From: JADKIH01 sp031367345
Lineage (GTDB): Bacteria; Bacteroidota; Bacteroidia; AKYH767-A; 2013-40CM-41-45
NCBI GenBank assembly: GCA_031367345.1
Contig: JANLPR010000080.1
Location: forward strand, 1 to 24,185
Direction of reading: 5' to 3'
DNA: 24,185 nt
The notes beneath the pieces are model-generated. The model was not told where the DNA came from and ran no database searches. It saw only the letters and a program-made list of their open reading frames with translations. Positions 17,149 through 24,185 of the stretch are shown here, piece after piece (positions within the stretch are counted from its first letter, which is position 1; each line of letters opens with the position of its first letter). The position numbers and the translations under genes are program-made.

Positions 17149-18207
17149 ATGTCATATTCAAAGATCACCGAATTACTCGGAGCCGGAGCAGATGGCTTAC
17201 TTAGTCATACATGTAAAACGATAAGTAAAGAAACATTACATCTCCCCGGACCTGATTTTGCAGACCGTATTTTCTCATCATCAAATCGTTCGAATCAGGT
17301 GTTAAGAAGTTTGCATCAATTGTATAATCATGGGCGGTTATCGGGAAGTGGTTACCTTTCAATTTTACCGGTCGATCAAGGAATAGAACATTCGGCAGGT
17401 GCATCGTTTGCTCCCAACCCAATTTATTTTGATCCGGAGAACATTGTGAAGCTAGCCATTGCAGGCGGTTGTAATGCTGTTGCATCGACCTTTGGAGGGC
17501 TAGCAATTGTTTCAAGAAAATATGCTCATAAAATTCCTTTCATTGTGAAAATAAATCACAATGAATTTTTGACTTATCCAAACAAATATGATCAGATCAT
17601 GTTTGGAAAAGTAAAAGATGCTTATGAAATGGGTGCTGTAGCAGTTGGTGCTACTATCTATTTTGGTAGTGAAGAATCAGGACGCCAAATTCAAGAAGTG
17701 AGCAAAGCATTTTCTTATGCGCATGAGCTAGGAATGGCAACAATCCTTTGGTGTTATACACGTAACAATGGATTTAAAAAAGATGGAGTTGATTACCACA
17801 CTTCAGCTGATCTGACAGGACAAGCAAATCATTTAGGAGTAACAATTCAAGCAGATATAATTAAACAAAAACTTCCAACTAATAACGGAGGATATACCGC
17901 TATTAATTTTGGAAAAACAAATCCTAAAGTTTATTCAGAATTAACAACCGATCATCCTATAGACCTGTGTCGTTATCAGGTAATCAATTGTTATTCCGGC
18001 AGAGCAGGATTGATTAATAGCGGTGGTGAATCGAAAGGAGCAACTGATTTATCAGAAGCAATTACAACTGCTGTTATTAATAAAAGAGCCGGTGGACAAG
18101 GATTGATAAGCGGACGAAAAGCATTTCAAAAACCAATGAAAGATGGCGTTGCACTTTTACAAATGATCCAAGATGTTTATCTTGAAGAAAAAGTAACAAT
18201 TGCCTAA
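17149..18207 (+). CDS. fbaB: Class I fructose-bisphosphate aldolase (FbaB/DhnA type)
   Basis: This 352-residue cytoplasmic enzyme cleaves fructose 1,6-bisphosphate to dihydroxyacetone phosphate and glyceraldehyde 3-phosphate in glycolysis, and runs in reverse in gluconeogenesis. The DhnA/FbaB family is recognisable from LPVDQGIEHSAGASF near the N-terminus, IPFIVKINHNEF, VAVGATIYFGSEES and ADIIKQKLP. K239 in the last motif is the likely Schiff-base lysine. GRKAFQKP near the C-terminus fits the phosphate-binding end of the barrel. It has its own -7 box, and accD follows after 51 bp with no obvious promoter or terminator between them, so the two are likely cotranscribed. The usual metal-dependent class II aldolase is not in this window. 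Confidence 0.93.
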   Translation: MSYSKITELLGAGADGLLSHTCKTISKETLHLPGPDFADRIFSSSNRSNQVLRSLHQLYNHGRLSGSGYLSILPVDQGIEHSAGASFAPNPIYFDPENIVKLAIAGGCNAVASTFGGLAIVSRKYAHKIPFIVKINHNEFLTYPNKYDQIMFGKVKDAYEMGAVAVGATIYFGSEESGRQIQEVSKAFSYAHELGMATILWCYTRNNGFKKDGVDYHTSADLTGQANHLGVTIQADIIKQKLPTNNGGYTAINFGKTNPKVYSELTTDHPIDLCRYQVINCYSGRAGLINSGGESKGATDLSEAITTAVINKRAGGQGLISGRKAFQKPMKDGVALLQMIQDVYLEEKVTIA

Positions 18208-18258
18208 TCAACTTTCAAGTTAGATCATCAAATTTTAAATGATTACAAAATAACTACT

Positions 18259-19122
18259 ATGAGTTGGTTTAAGCGAATAAAAGAAGGCATCACCACTTCT
18301 ACAAAAGAAAAGAAAGAAACTCCGGAAGGACTTTGGCATAAATGTTCTGCATGCAAACATATTGTTCCAAAGAAAGATCATATAGCAAGAAAATTTGTGT
18401 GTGAACAATGCGGCAATCACGATCGAATCAGTTCGCAAGATTATTTTGAAATTTTACTGGATGAAGAACACGATGCAATTGAATTCAATGAAAATCTAAG
18501 TTCGGGCGATCCATTAAACTTTGTTGATACAAAAAAGTACACCGATCGTTACAAAGAAACACAAAAGAAAACCAACCTTGTTGATGCCATTCGTACCGTT
18601 GCCGGAAAAATTCAAGGTGAAGGTGTAGTGATTGCCTGCATGGACTTTTCATTTATCGGTGGATCGATGGGATCTGTAGTAGGAGAAAAAATTTCTCGCG
18701 CAATAGATTATAGCATTGAACATAAGCTACCACTTATTATTATTTCGAAATCAGGTGGAGCTCGAATGATGGAAGCGGCTTATTCATTAATGCAAATGGC
18801 AAAGACCTCCGCTAAATTGACATTGCTTGCCGATGCCGGTTTACCATATATCTCTTTGTTAACTGACCCCACAACGGGAGGAGTTACCGCTTCATACGCT
18901 ATGTTAGGCGATTTGAATATTTCAGAGCCTGGCGCATTAATCGGTTTTGCCGGTCCGCGTGTGGTAAAAGAAACCATCGGAAAAGACCTTCCAAAAGGTT
19001 TTCAAACCGCAGAATTTGTGCTCGAACATGGTTTTCTCGACTTTATTGTAGATCGAAGAGAACTAAAAGCAAAGCTAGGACAGGTTTTGGCTATGCTTAA
19101 AAATCCTGCGAAATCAAATTAA
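18259..19122 (+). CDS. accD: Acetyl-CoA carboxylase carboxyltransferase subunit beta
   Basis: This 287-residue beta subunit, with AccA, transfers the carboxyl group from carboxybiotin to acetyl-CoA to make malonyl-CoA, the first committed step of fatty acid synthesis. The N-terminal zinc ribbon is complete (C29, C32, C48, C51). The crotonase-fold core follows, with FIGGSMGSVVGEKISRA, KSGGARMMEAAYSLMQM, LTDPTTGGVTASYAMLGD and GFAGPRVV, all characteristic of AccD. Length is normal. It lies 51 bp after fbaB on the same strand. A linked supply of triose phosphate and malonyl-CoA would make sense but is inference. The stop codon overlaps a hairpin (19121-19151). Confidence 0.96.
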   Translation: MSWFKRIKEGITTSTKEKKETPEGLWHKCSACKHIVPKKDHIARKFVCEQCGNHDRISSQDYFEILLDEEHDAIEFNENLSSGDPLNFVDTKKYTDRYKETQKKTNLVDAIRTVAGKIQGEGVVIACMDFSFIGGSMGSVVGEKISRAIDYSIEHKLPLIIISKSGGARMMEAAYSLMQMAKTSAKLTLLADAGLPYISLLTDPTTGGVTASYAMLGDLNISEPGALIGFAGPRVVKETIGKDLPKGFQTAEFVLEHGFLDFIVDRRELKAKLGQVLAMLKNPAKSN

Positions 19123-19151
19123 CTTGCTGAATTATAACAATTTAGCAAGTT
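19121..19151 (+). terminator. Hairpin overlapping the accD stop codon, possible weak terminator
   Basis: AACTTGCT (19121-19128) pairs with AGCAAGTT (19144-19151) around a 15-base AT-rich loop. The following bases (GTTCTTCTG) are T-rich but contain no continuous T-run. The left arm includes the accD stop codon. Confidence 0.4.
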
Positions 19152-19218
19152 GTTCTTCTGTCAATTTATTTCGTGTTCAAAAAACCTTAGCGAGTACGAA
19201 AAAGCCATGAAAAAATTC

Positions 19219-19248
19219 TTGCAGGAAAGAATATAAATGGTACATTTG
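19219..19248 (+). promoter_or_regulatory. Predicted rpsO promoter, TTG-N19-TACATTTG
   Basis: TTG at 19219-19221, a 19-base spacer and TACATTTG at 19241-19248 match both consensus boxes. The start of transcription would be near 19255. This places the in-frame ATG at 19237 upstream of the transcript and supports translation from ATG 19282. Confidence 0.75.
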
Positions 19249-19281
19249 CACCTCATTTTAAAAGAAATAAGTCAAGTTACA

Positions 19282-19551
19282 ATGAAATTAACATCAGCCG
19301 GAAAAATAGAAATTTTCAAAAAATTTGGTGGCTCTGAAAGCAACACCGGATCTTCTGAAGCACAAATAGCAATGTTTACTGAGCGTATCAGTTTTATGAC
19401 TGGTCACCTTCAAAAAATGAAAAAAGATTTTGCTACTCAACGTTCTTTGATTCGTTTGGTAGGAAAACGTCGTAGTCTACTTGACTACCTTCAGAAAAAC
19501 GATATCGAACGTTACCGTAAGATAATCGCTGATCTGAAAATCAGAAAATAA
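19282..19551 (+). CDS. rpsO: 30S ribosomal protein S15
   Basis: S15 binds 16S rRNA early in assembly of the small subunit platform and contributes to intersubunit bridging. From ATG 19282 the protein is 89 residues, the standard S15 length. It shows the family features FGGSESNTGSSEAQIAMFTERI, read here in two parts (FGGSESNTGS and SEAQIAMFTERI), LQKMKKDFATQRSL, VGKRRSLLDYL and RYRKIIADL. An in-frame ATG 45 bp upstream would add 15 non-conserved residues, but it precedes the predicted transcription start, so I reject it. It is the first gene of the common rpsO-pnp arrangement, with a terminator-like hairpin between the two genes. Confidence 0.96.
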   Translation: MKLTSAGKIEIFKKFGGSESNTGSSEAQIAMFTERISFMTGHLQKMKKDFATQRSLIRLVGKRRSLLDYLQKNDIERYRKIIADLKIRK

Positions 19552-19574
19552 TAGAAGATTTATCCAAAATACAG

Positions 19575-19604
19575 AAAGGCAATTCGAAATGATTGCCTTT
19601 TTTT
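19575..19604 (+). terminator. Rho-independent terminator between rpsO and pnp
   Basis: AAAGGCAAT (19575-19583) and ATTGCCTTT (19592-19600) form a 9-bp stem with an 8-base loop. The T-run extends to 19604. The structure is strong, yet pnp begins only 24 bp later. Partial readthrough or processing is therefore likely to set pnp levels. Confidence 0.88.
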
Positions 19605-19628
19605 AATTGTAATTAATAAAGCTGCAAA

Positions 19629-21803
19629 ATGTCAAAAGGAATCGTAAAAGAATTTAATCTCGGTGACGGCCGAACAATCTCCGTCGAAACAGGTCGCTTA
19701 GCTAAACAAGCAGACGGATCTGTGGTAGTTCGTTGTGGTAACGCTATGTTATTAGCAACTGTAGTATCGTCAAAAGAAGCGAAAGAAGGAATTGACTTCT
19801 TACCTCTATCTGTCGATTATCAAGAAAAATTTTCTGCTGTCGGTCGTTATCCGGGTGGTTTTCTTAAGAGAGAAACACGTATGTCAGAATATGAAATATT
19901 AACCAGCCGACTAGTCGATCGCGCGCTTCGTCCAATGTTTCCGGATGATTATCATTCCGACACACAAGTAATTATTACACTTATTTCAGGCGACATAAAT
20001 GTTGAAACAGATGCGATGGCAGGTTTTGCTGCATCGTGTGCCATTACTATTTCCGATATTCCTTTCAATGGTCCAATTTCTGAAGTACGTGTTGCACGTA
20101 TCGATGGAAACTTTGTGATCAATCCCCCAACGAAAGATATTGAACGTGCCGATATGGATATGATCGTAGCAGGTAATCACGATAGTATTTTAATGGTTGA
20201 AGGTGAAATGAAAGAAGTAAGTGAAATGGAAATGCTTGATGCTATCCGTTTCGCTCATGAAGCAATTAAAATTCAGTGCCAGTTTCAAATTGAATTTCGT
20301 GAAATGTGTGGTAACAAACCAAAGCGCGAATACAGTCACGAAACAAATGATGAAGTATTAAATGCACAAGTAGCAGCATTTTGCTATGACAAAGCGTATG
20401 CAATAGCACGTAGTGCAAATCCTGATAAACATGCTCGTTCAAAAGCCTTCAAAGCTTTACACGAAGAATTCATGACTACTATTGCTGATGAAGATAAAGC
20501 AGCGAAAGCCGGAATGATAAAACGTTATTTTCACGCTGTTGAAAGCGATGCAATGCGTAATTGCATTCTTGCCGAAGGAATTCGTTTAGATGGTCGTAAG
20601 ACAACAGACATTCGTGCTATCTGGTCGGAAGTAGACTACTTACCTACTCCACACGGATCAGCAATCTTTACTCGTGGAGAAACACAAGCGCTTACAACTG
20701 TTACTTTAGGTAGCAAATTGGATGAGCAGATGATCGACACTCCGAATGAAGAAGGTTCTACTAAATTTTTATTGCATTATAATTTCCCCGGATTTTCTAC
20801 CGGTGAAGTAAAACCAAATCGTGCACCTGCACGTCGTGAAATTGGTCATGGCAATTTAGCCATGCGTTCATTGAAAATGGTACTTCCATCTGAAACAGAA
20901 TGTCCTTACACAATTCGTGTTGTTTCTGATATATTAGAATCGAACGGTTCTTCATCAATGGCTACAGTATGCGCAGGAACACTTGCACTTATGGATGCCG
21001 GAGTTCAGATTCGTAAACCGGTATCCGGAATTGCGATGGGATTGATTACCGATGGCAAAGGACGATTCGCAGTATTGAGCGATATTCTTGGCGATGAAGA
21101 TCATTTAGGTGATATGGATTTCAAAGTAACAGGAACCGATAAAGGAATTTGTGCTTGTCAGATGGACCTTAAAATCCAAGGCTTGCCAATGGATATTATG
21201 GTGAAAGCATTAACACAAGCTAAAGATGGTCGTATGCACATTTTAGGCGAAATGATGAAAACACTTTCTGCTCCTCGTGCCGATTACAAACCACACGCTC
21301 CACGTATTGAGAAATTGGTGATCGCAAAAGAATTCATTGGAGCCATTATCGGACCCGGTGGAAAGATCATTCAAGAAATGCAACGTGAAACAAATACAAC
21401 AATCTCTATCGAAGAGGTAAACAATGAAGGTATAATTGAAATTTCTTCGGTCGATAAAACAGGTATTGAAGCAGCGAAAGCTCGCATCCGTGCTATTACA
21501 GCAACACCTGAAGTTGGTGGTGTGTACGAAGGAAAAGTAAAAAACATTATGGACTTCGGTGCATTTGTTGAATTTATGCCAGGTAAAGATGGCTTACTTC
21601 ACATTTCGGAGATCAGCTGGAACCGCATCGATAAGATGGATGGTGTATTCAAAGAAGGCGAAGTCGTAAAAGTTAAATTGATAGAAGTAGATAAGAAAAC
21701 CGGAAAGTTCCGTTTATCGAAAAAAGTATTAGAACCACGTCCGGAAGGAATGGTGGATGCGCCGGAAGGTGGTCGTCCTCCGCGTCGCCAGACAAGTCAC
21801 TAA
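19629..21803 (+). CDS. pnp: Polyribonucleotide nucleotidyltransferase (PNPase)
   Basis: This 724-residue 3'-to-5' phosphorolytic exoribonuclease releases nucleoside diphosphates from RNA and acts in mRNA turnover as a trimer. Two RNase PH cores flank an alpha-helical linker. The second core contains LDGRKTTDIR and LGDEDHLGDMDFK, where D491, D497 and K499 align with the catalytic D486, D492 and K494 of the E. coli enzyme. A KH domain follows (about 557-620, FIGAIIGPGGKIIQEM), then an S1 domain (about 626-695, GVYEGKVKNIMDFGAFVEF). The C-terminal tail is short, ending PPRRQTSH. There is no room for a complete promoter between the rpsO terminator and its ATG, so it is probably expressed by readthrough from the rpsO promoter. 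It is followed by its own terminator. Confidence 0.97.
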   Translation: MSKGIVKEFNLGDGRTISVETGRLAKQADGSVVVRCGNAMLLATVVSSKEAKEGIDFLPLSVDYQEKFSAVGRYPGGFLKRETRMSEYEILTSRLVDRALRPMFPDDYHSDTQVIITLISGDINVETDAMAGFAASCAITISDIPFNGPISEVRVARIDGNFVINPPTKDIERADMDMIVAGNHDSILMVEGEMKEVSEMEMLDAIRFAHEAIKIQCQFQIEFREMCGNKPKREYSHETNDEVLNAQVAAFCYDKAYAIARSANPDKHARSKAFKALHEEFMTTIADEDKAAKAGMIKRYFHAVESDAMRNCILAEGIRLDGRKTTDIRAIWSEVDYLPTPHGSAIFTRGETQALTTVTLGSKLDEQMIDTPNEEGSTKFLLHYNFPGFSTGEVKPNRAPARREIGHGNLAMRSLKMVLPSETECPYTIRVVSDILESNGSSSMATVCAGTLALMDAGVQIRKPVSGIAMGLITDGKGRFAVLSDILGDEDHLGDMDFKVTGTDKGICACQMDLKIQGLPMDIMVKALTQAKDGRMHILGEMMKTLSAPRADYKPHAPRIEKLVIAKEFIGAIIGPGGKIIQEMQRETNTTISIEEVNNEGIIEISSVDKTGIEAAKARIRAITATPEVGGVYEGKVKNIMDFGAFVEFMPGKDGLLHISEISWNRIDKMDGVFKEGEVVKVKLIEVDKKTGKFRLSKKVLEPRPEGMVDAPEGGRPPRRQTSH

Positions 21804-21824
21804 TCCAAATTAATAAAGATCAAG

Positions 21825-21856
21825 AAGAGCAAATCGTATGGTTTGCTCTTTTTTTT
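21825..21856 (+). terminator. Rho-independent terminator after pnp
   Basis: AAGAGCAAA (21825-21833) pairs with TTTGCTCTT (21842-21850) around an 8-base loop and runs into a continuous T-run to 21856, 21 bp after the pnp stop. Confidence 0.9.
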
Positions 21857-22073
21857 GACCTTGATCATTTAAAAAGATCCTAATAATTTCGTCTATTTCA
21901 AATGATCGAAAAAAGAACGGAATCTAACTTTTCAGTCGTATTCCAAGAACTTAAATCGATAAAACATCTCATTTTTAAAAAACTTCAACTGATTTTTAAA
22001 AATTGCTGAAACCAAAGTGCAACACCATCGTTTCACCTTTGTATCAACTTTTTAAAAGCACTAAAAAATTAGC

Positions 22074-22940
22074 ATGAGACAACTAAAAATTACCAAGCAG
22101 GTAACCAATCGTGAGACAGCGTCCTTAGATAAGTATCTTCAGGAGATCGGAAGAGTAGAACTTATTACGGCAGAAGAAGAAGTAAGACTAGCTCAGCTAA
22201 TTAAAAAAGGCGATGCACTTGCGTTGGAACGTCTCACCAAAGCCAATTTACGATTTGTCGTTTCTGTTGCCAAACAATACCAAAATCAAGGATTGACGTT
22301 AGGCGATTTAATTAATGAAGGAAATTTAGGATTGATAAAAGCCGCCCAGCGATTTGATGAAACTCGAGGTTTCAAATTCATTTCGTATGCTGTTTGGTGG
22401 ATTCGTCAGTCGATTCTGCAAGCATTGGCAGAACAATCGCGTATTGTTCGATTGCCATTAAATAAAATTGGATCGATTAATAAGATCAACAAAACATTTT
22501 CGAAGCTCGAACAAGAATATGAAAGAGAACCATCTACTCAAGAAATAGCAGAAGCGATGTCGTTGTCGGTCGATGATATTAAAGACGCCATGCGTACTTC
22601 CGGTCGGCATGTGTCAATGGATGCACCTCTTCAGCAAGGCGAAGACAGCACGTTGATAGATGTATTAGGAGACGATGACCAACCACACCCCGATTCAAAT
22701 TTAATTACAGAGTCGTTGCGTAGAGAAGTTGAGCGTGCATTGTTTACCTTAACCGTTCGCGAAGCAGATGTAATCAGATTATATTTTGGATTAGCGGAAG
22801 GAGAACAACCAATGACATTAGAGGAGATTGGCGATCGATTTGATTTAACGCGAGAGCGAGTACGTCAGATAAAAGAAAAAGCCATTCGTCGTTTGAAGCA
22901 TACATCACGAAGCAAAATATTAAAAACGTATTTAGGATAA
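22074..22940 (+). CDS. rpoD: Primary RNA polymerase sigma factor, RpoD/SigA family
   Basis: This 288-residue group 1 sigma factor directs RNA polymerase to housekeeping promoters. It starts almost directly at region 1.2 (SLDKYLQEIGRVELIT) and lacks region 1.1 and the non-conserved insert of proteobacterial RpoD, as is usual in Bacteroidota. Region 2 is clear (NLRFVVSVAKQYQNQGL, then DLINEGNLGLIKAAQRFD and FISYAVWWIRQSI), followed by region 3 (PSTQEIAEAM) and region 4 with its helix-turn-helix (MTLEEIGDRFDLTRERVRQI). In this phylum the protein reads TTG/TAnnTTTG promoters, such as those seen before tamL, rpsO and rpe in this window. Its own promoter is not clear: the best candidate box (CACCTTTG, 22034-22041) has a mismatch and poor spacing. 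Confidence 0.96.
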   Translation: MRQLKITKQVTNRETASLDKYLQEIGRVELITAEEEVRLAQLIKKGDALALERLTKANLRFVVSVAKQYQNQGLTLGDLINEGNLGLIKAAQRFDETRGFKFISYAVWWIRQSILQALAEQSRIVRLPLNKIGSINKINKTFSKLEQEYEREPSTQEIAEAMSLSVDDIKDAMRTSGRHVSMDAPLQQGEDSTLIDVLGDDDQPHPDSNLITESLRREVERALFTLTVREADVIRLYFGLAEGEQPMTLEEIGDRFDLTRERVRQIKEKAIRRLKHTSRSKILKTYLG

Positions 22941-22943
22941 TAT

Positions 22944-22969
22944 AAGGCCACTGAAAAGTGGCTTTTTTT
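22944..22969 (+). terminator. Rho-independent terminator after rpoD
   Basis: GCCACT (22947-22952) and AGTGGC (22957-22962) flank a GAAA tetraloop. Outer A-T and G-T pairs extend the stem, and a run of seven T ends at 22969. It starts 4 bp after the rpoD stop. Confidence 0.9.
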
Positions 22970-23045
22970 ATGGTTAAAAGTGATTACAAATATGTGTTCA
23001 ATGCGATCTTCTACTCCGAATGTATGTCGATTAAAAGAGATTCGT

Positions 23046-23053
23046 TACATTTG
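23046..23053 (+). promoter_or_regulatory. Predicted -7 box (TACATTTG) of rpe
   Basis: TACATTTG is identical to the rpsO -7 box and sits 20 bp before the rpe ATG. No TTG is present at the expected -33 spacing, so this may be a weaker promoter. Transcription would start near 23059. Confidence 0.6.
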
Positions 23054-23073
23054 AAAACATCAAACAAAAAGAA

Positions 23074-23718
23074 ATGATTCTTGCTCCCAGTATTTTATCG
23101 GCCGACTTCGCCAATTTGCAGCGCGATATAGAAATGATCAATCGAAGTTCAGCTGATTGGTTTCATGTTGATATTATGGATGGCGTTTTTGTTCCGAATA
23201 TTTCATTGGGTTTTCCGGTGATAAAAGCGATAAAAAAATATGCAGCAAAACCATTAGACGTTCATTTGATGATTGTTCAACCGGAGCGTTTTATTCAGCA
23301 ATTCAGAGATGCAGGAGCCGATCAATTAAGTGTACACATCGAAGCATCAATACATTTGCATCGCACTATTCAAGAGATAAAAGCGGCAGGAATGAAAGCG
23401 GGAGTAGCAATAAATCCGCACACACCGGTGCGTGATTTATCAGATATCATTTCAGATATTGATGTTGTTTGTATGATGAGTGTGAATCCGGGATTTGGCG
23501 GACAAAAATTTATTGAGCATACGTATTCAAAAATTTCCGAATTGAAAGAATTGATTTTAAAAAATAATTCGGCTGCTAAAATAGAAATTGATGGCGGCGT
23601 TGATTTGAAGAATGCTCCACTCCTACTTAAAACCGGCGCCGATATATTAGTAGCCGGGAATACTGTTTTTTCAAGCGATGATCCTGTTGCTATGATTGCA
23701 AAGTTGAAAGGAATTTGA
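23074..23718 (+). CDS. rpe: Ribulose-phosphate 3-epimerase
   Basis: This 214-residue TIM-barrel enzyme interconverts ribulose 5-phosphate and xylulose 5-phosphate in the pentose phosphate pathway. All family motifs are present: LAPSILSADF at the N-terminus, FHVDIMDGVFVPN with H31 and D33, LDVHLM with H64, MSVNPGFGGQKF in the phosphate-binding region, and EIDGGV with D173 as the second catalytic aspartate. Length is standard. It stands alone, between the rpoD terminator and the repeat-rich right end, with its own -7 box. No obvious hairpin terminator follows it. Confidence 0.97.
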   Translation: MILAPSILSADFANLQRDIEMINRSSADWFHVDIMDGVFVPNISLGFPVIKAIKKYAAKPLDVHLMIVQPERFIQQFRDAGADQLSVHIEASIHLHRTIQEIKAAGMKAGVAINPHTPVRDLSDIISDIDVVCMMSVNPGFGGQKFIEHTYSKISELKELILKNNSAAKIEIDGGVDLKNAPLLLKTGADILVAGNTVFSSDDPVAMIAKLKGI

Positions 23719-23820
23719 TGCGATTACTGACCGAGTAAATTATTTAAGTAATAAAAAAAGTCAAAGGTCAAAAGTCAATATTGATAAGTAAAAAGTAAAA
23801 AATGAAAAACCAATTTATTT

Positions 23821-23857
23821 TACTCACTAATCACCACTTACTACTCACTAAGTAAAG
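23821..23857. repeat. ACTCACT-type intergenic repeat, copy 3
   Basis: It begins TACTCACTAATCACCACTTA and ends ACTAAGTAAAG, preceded by TTTATTT. It matches the copies at 24038 and 24158 almost base for base and the copies at 26 and 93 with scattered differences. Confidence 0.85.
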
Positions 23858-23891
23858 ATCATTGAAAGTTTGCTATCGAATTACCGACTGT

Positions 23892-23919
23892 CAAATTACG
23901 ATTCTCAAATTACGACTCT
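23892..23919. repeat. 14-bp tandem repeat CAAATTACGAyTCT, two copies
   Basis: CAAATTACGATTCT is followed directly by CAAATTACGACTCT. The core word CAAATTACGA also occurs at 153-162 at the other end of the window. Confidence 0.8.
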
Positions 23920-23977
23920 CCGCTCGGCAGAATGTTGTGCGAAGGCTAGAGCGAAGGCTCATTCAGCCGCACGTAGG

Positions 23978-23993
23978 TGAATCAATTGATTCA
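23978..23993. repeat. 16-bp perfect palindrome TGAATCAATTGATTCA
   Basis: The sequence equals its own reverse complement. No gene start is nearby, so a role as operator is not supported. It is recorded as part of the structured non-coding end. Confidence 0.6.
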
Positions 23994-24037
23994 ATGCGAA
24001 TAAAAAAATGCAAAGACAAGTGTGAGTGATTTTTTTT

Positions 24038-24074
24038 ACTCACTAATTACTACTCACCATTCACTAAGTAAAGC
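24038..24074. repeat. ACTCACT-type intergenic repeat, copy 4
   Basis: A run of eight to nine T is followed by TACTCACTAATTACTACTCA and CCATTCACTAAGTAAAG. It shares the CACTAAGTAAAG end with copy 3. Confidence 0.85.
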
Positions 24075-24143
24075 AGAATGCCGTTCGGAATTGAAAGTTG
24101 TTCGTCGAAATTATTTCTTCCGCCTCACTAAACATTCTGCTTT
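24070..24143. repeat. 11-bp inverted repeat AAAGCAGAATG / CATTCTGCTTT
   Basis: The arms are at 24070-24080 and 24133-24143, a perfect match over 11 bp with a 52-base spacer. A further GCAGAATG is at 23927-23934. The right arm is followed within about 14 bp by a T-run and repeat copy 5. Confidence 0.7.
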
Positions 24144-24157
24144 GCGGTGGTTTTTTT

Positions 24158-24185
24158 ACTCACTAATCACCACTTACTACTCACT
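24158..24185. repeat. ACTCACT-type intergenic repeat, copy 5, cut by the window edge
   Basis: Seven T lead into TACTCACTAATCACCACTTA, identical to the start of copy 3. The copy runs to the last base of the window and probably continues beyond it. Confidence 0.8.

Larger units (their letters stand above)
23719..24185. other. 467-bp non-coding, repeat-rich right end
   Basis: I see no gene here. From left to right it contains a run of AAAGTAAAAAGTAAAA-like words with TCAAAGGTCAAAAGTCAA (23760-23815), an ACTCACT-type repeat (23821-23857), a 14-bp tandem repeat (23892-23919), a short GC-richer patch with two GCGAAGGCT copies (about 23939-23959), the 16-bp palindrome TGAATCAATTGATTCA (23978-23993), a second ACTCACT repeat (24038-24074), an 11-bp inverted repeat (24070-24143) and a third ACTCACT copy running off the window. 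Confidence 0.75.

Noticed and set aside
22034..22041. CACCTTTG as the rpoD promoter box
   Set aside because: The first base differs from TAnnTTTG and the nearest upstream TTG (22003-22005) is 28 nt away, too far for a normal promoter.

Overview
The window looks like a chromosomal segment from a member of the Bacteroidota. The evidence is internal. Two proteins carry C-terminal type IX secretion (T9SS) type A sorting domains. There is a TamL-type Omp85 lipoprotein and a short primary sigma factor without region 1.1. Several promoters match the Bacteroidota primary consensus (TTG about 17-23 nt before TAnnTTTG). Overall base composition is AT-rich. I cannot assign order or genus from the sequence alone.

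Layout. The left half (227-13210) is on the minus strand and encodes the cell envelope and surface. A PKD-type T9SS-secreted protein (13210-11582) is followed after 12 bp by an M2-family (angiotensin-converting-enzyme-like) peptidase lipoprotein (11569-9749), and the pair ends at a nested hairpin terminator (9665-9712). Next comes a 3039-residue secreted protein (9346-227). It has two lamin-tail domains, a CotH kinase-like domain, 22 tandem Ig-like domains of about 78 residues with a conserved cysteine pair, and a T9SS tail. Its upstream region has a TAnnTTTG box and a symmetrical repeat that may be an operator.

The right half (13311-23718) is on the plus strand and is mostly housekeeping: an FAD-dependent oxidoreductase, tamL, fbaB-accD (class I aldolase and acetyl-CoA carboxylase beta), rpsO-pnp, rpoD and rpe. 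Clear intrinsic terminators follow rpsO, pnp and rpoD. Promoter boxes before tamL and rpsO overlap the most upstream in-frame start codons, which shows that the real starts lie downstream (GTG 14739 and ATG 19282). The sigma factor encoded here is the kind expected to read those boxes.

The two ends of the window (1-226 and 23719-24185) are non-coding. They share one family of low-complexity repeats built from words such as ACTCACT, AATTACC and ACTTACT, plus a shared CAAATTACGA word, on the same strand. I found no tRNA, rRNA, CRISPR array, transposase or phage gene.

The most unusual item is the giant LTD-CotH-Ig protein. Its Ig array shows a clear three-domain super-repeat, so part of it grew by block duplication.
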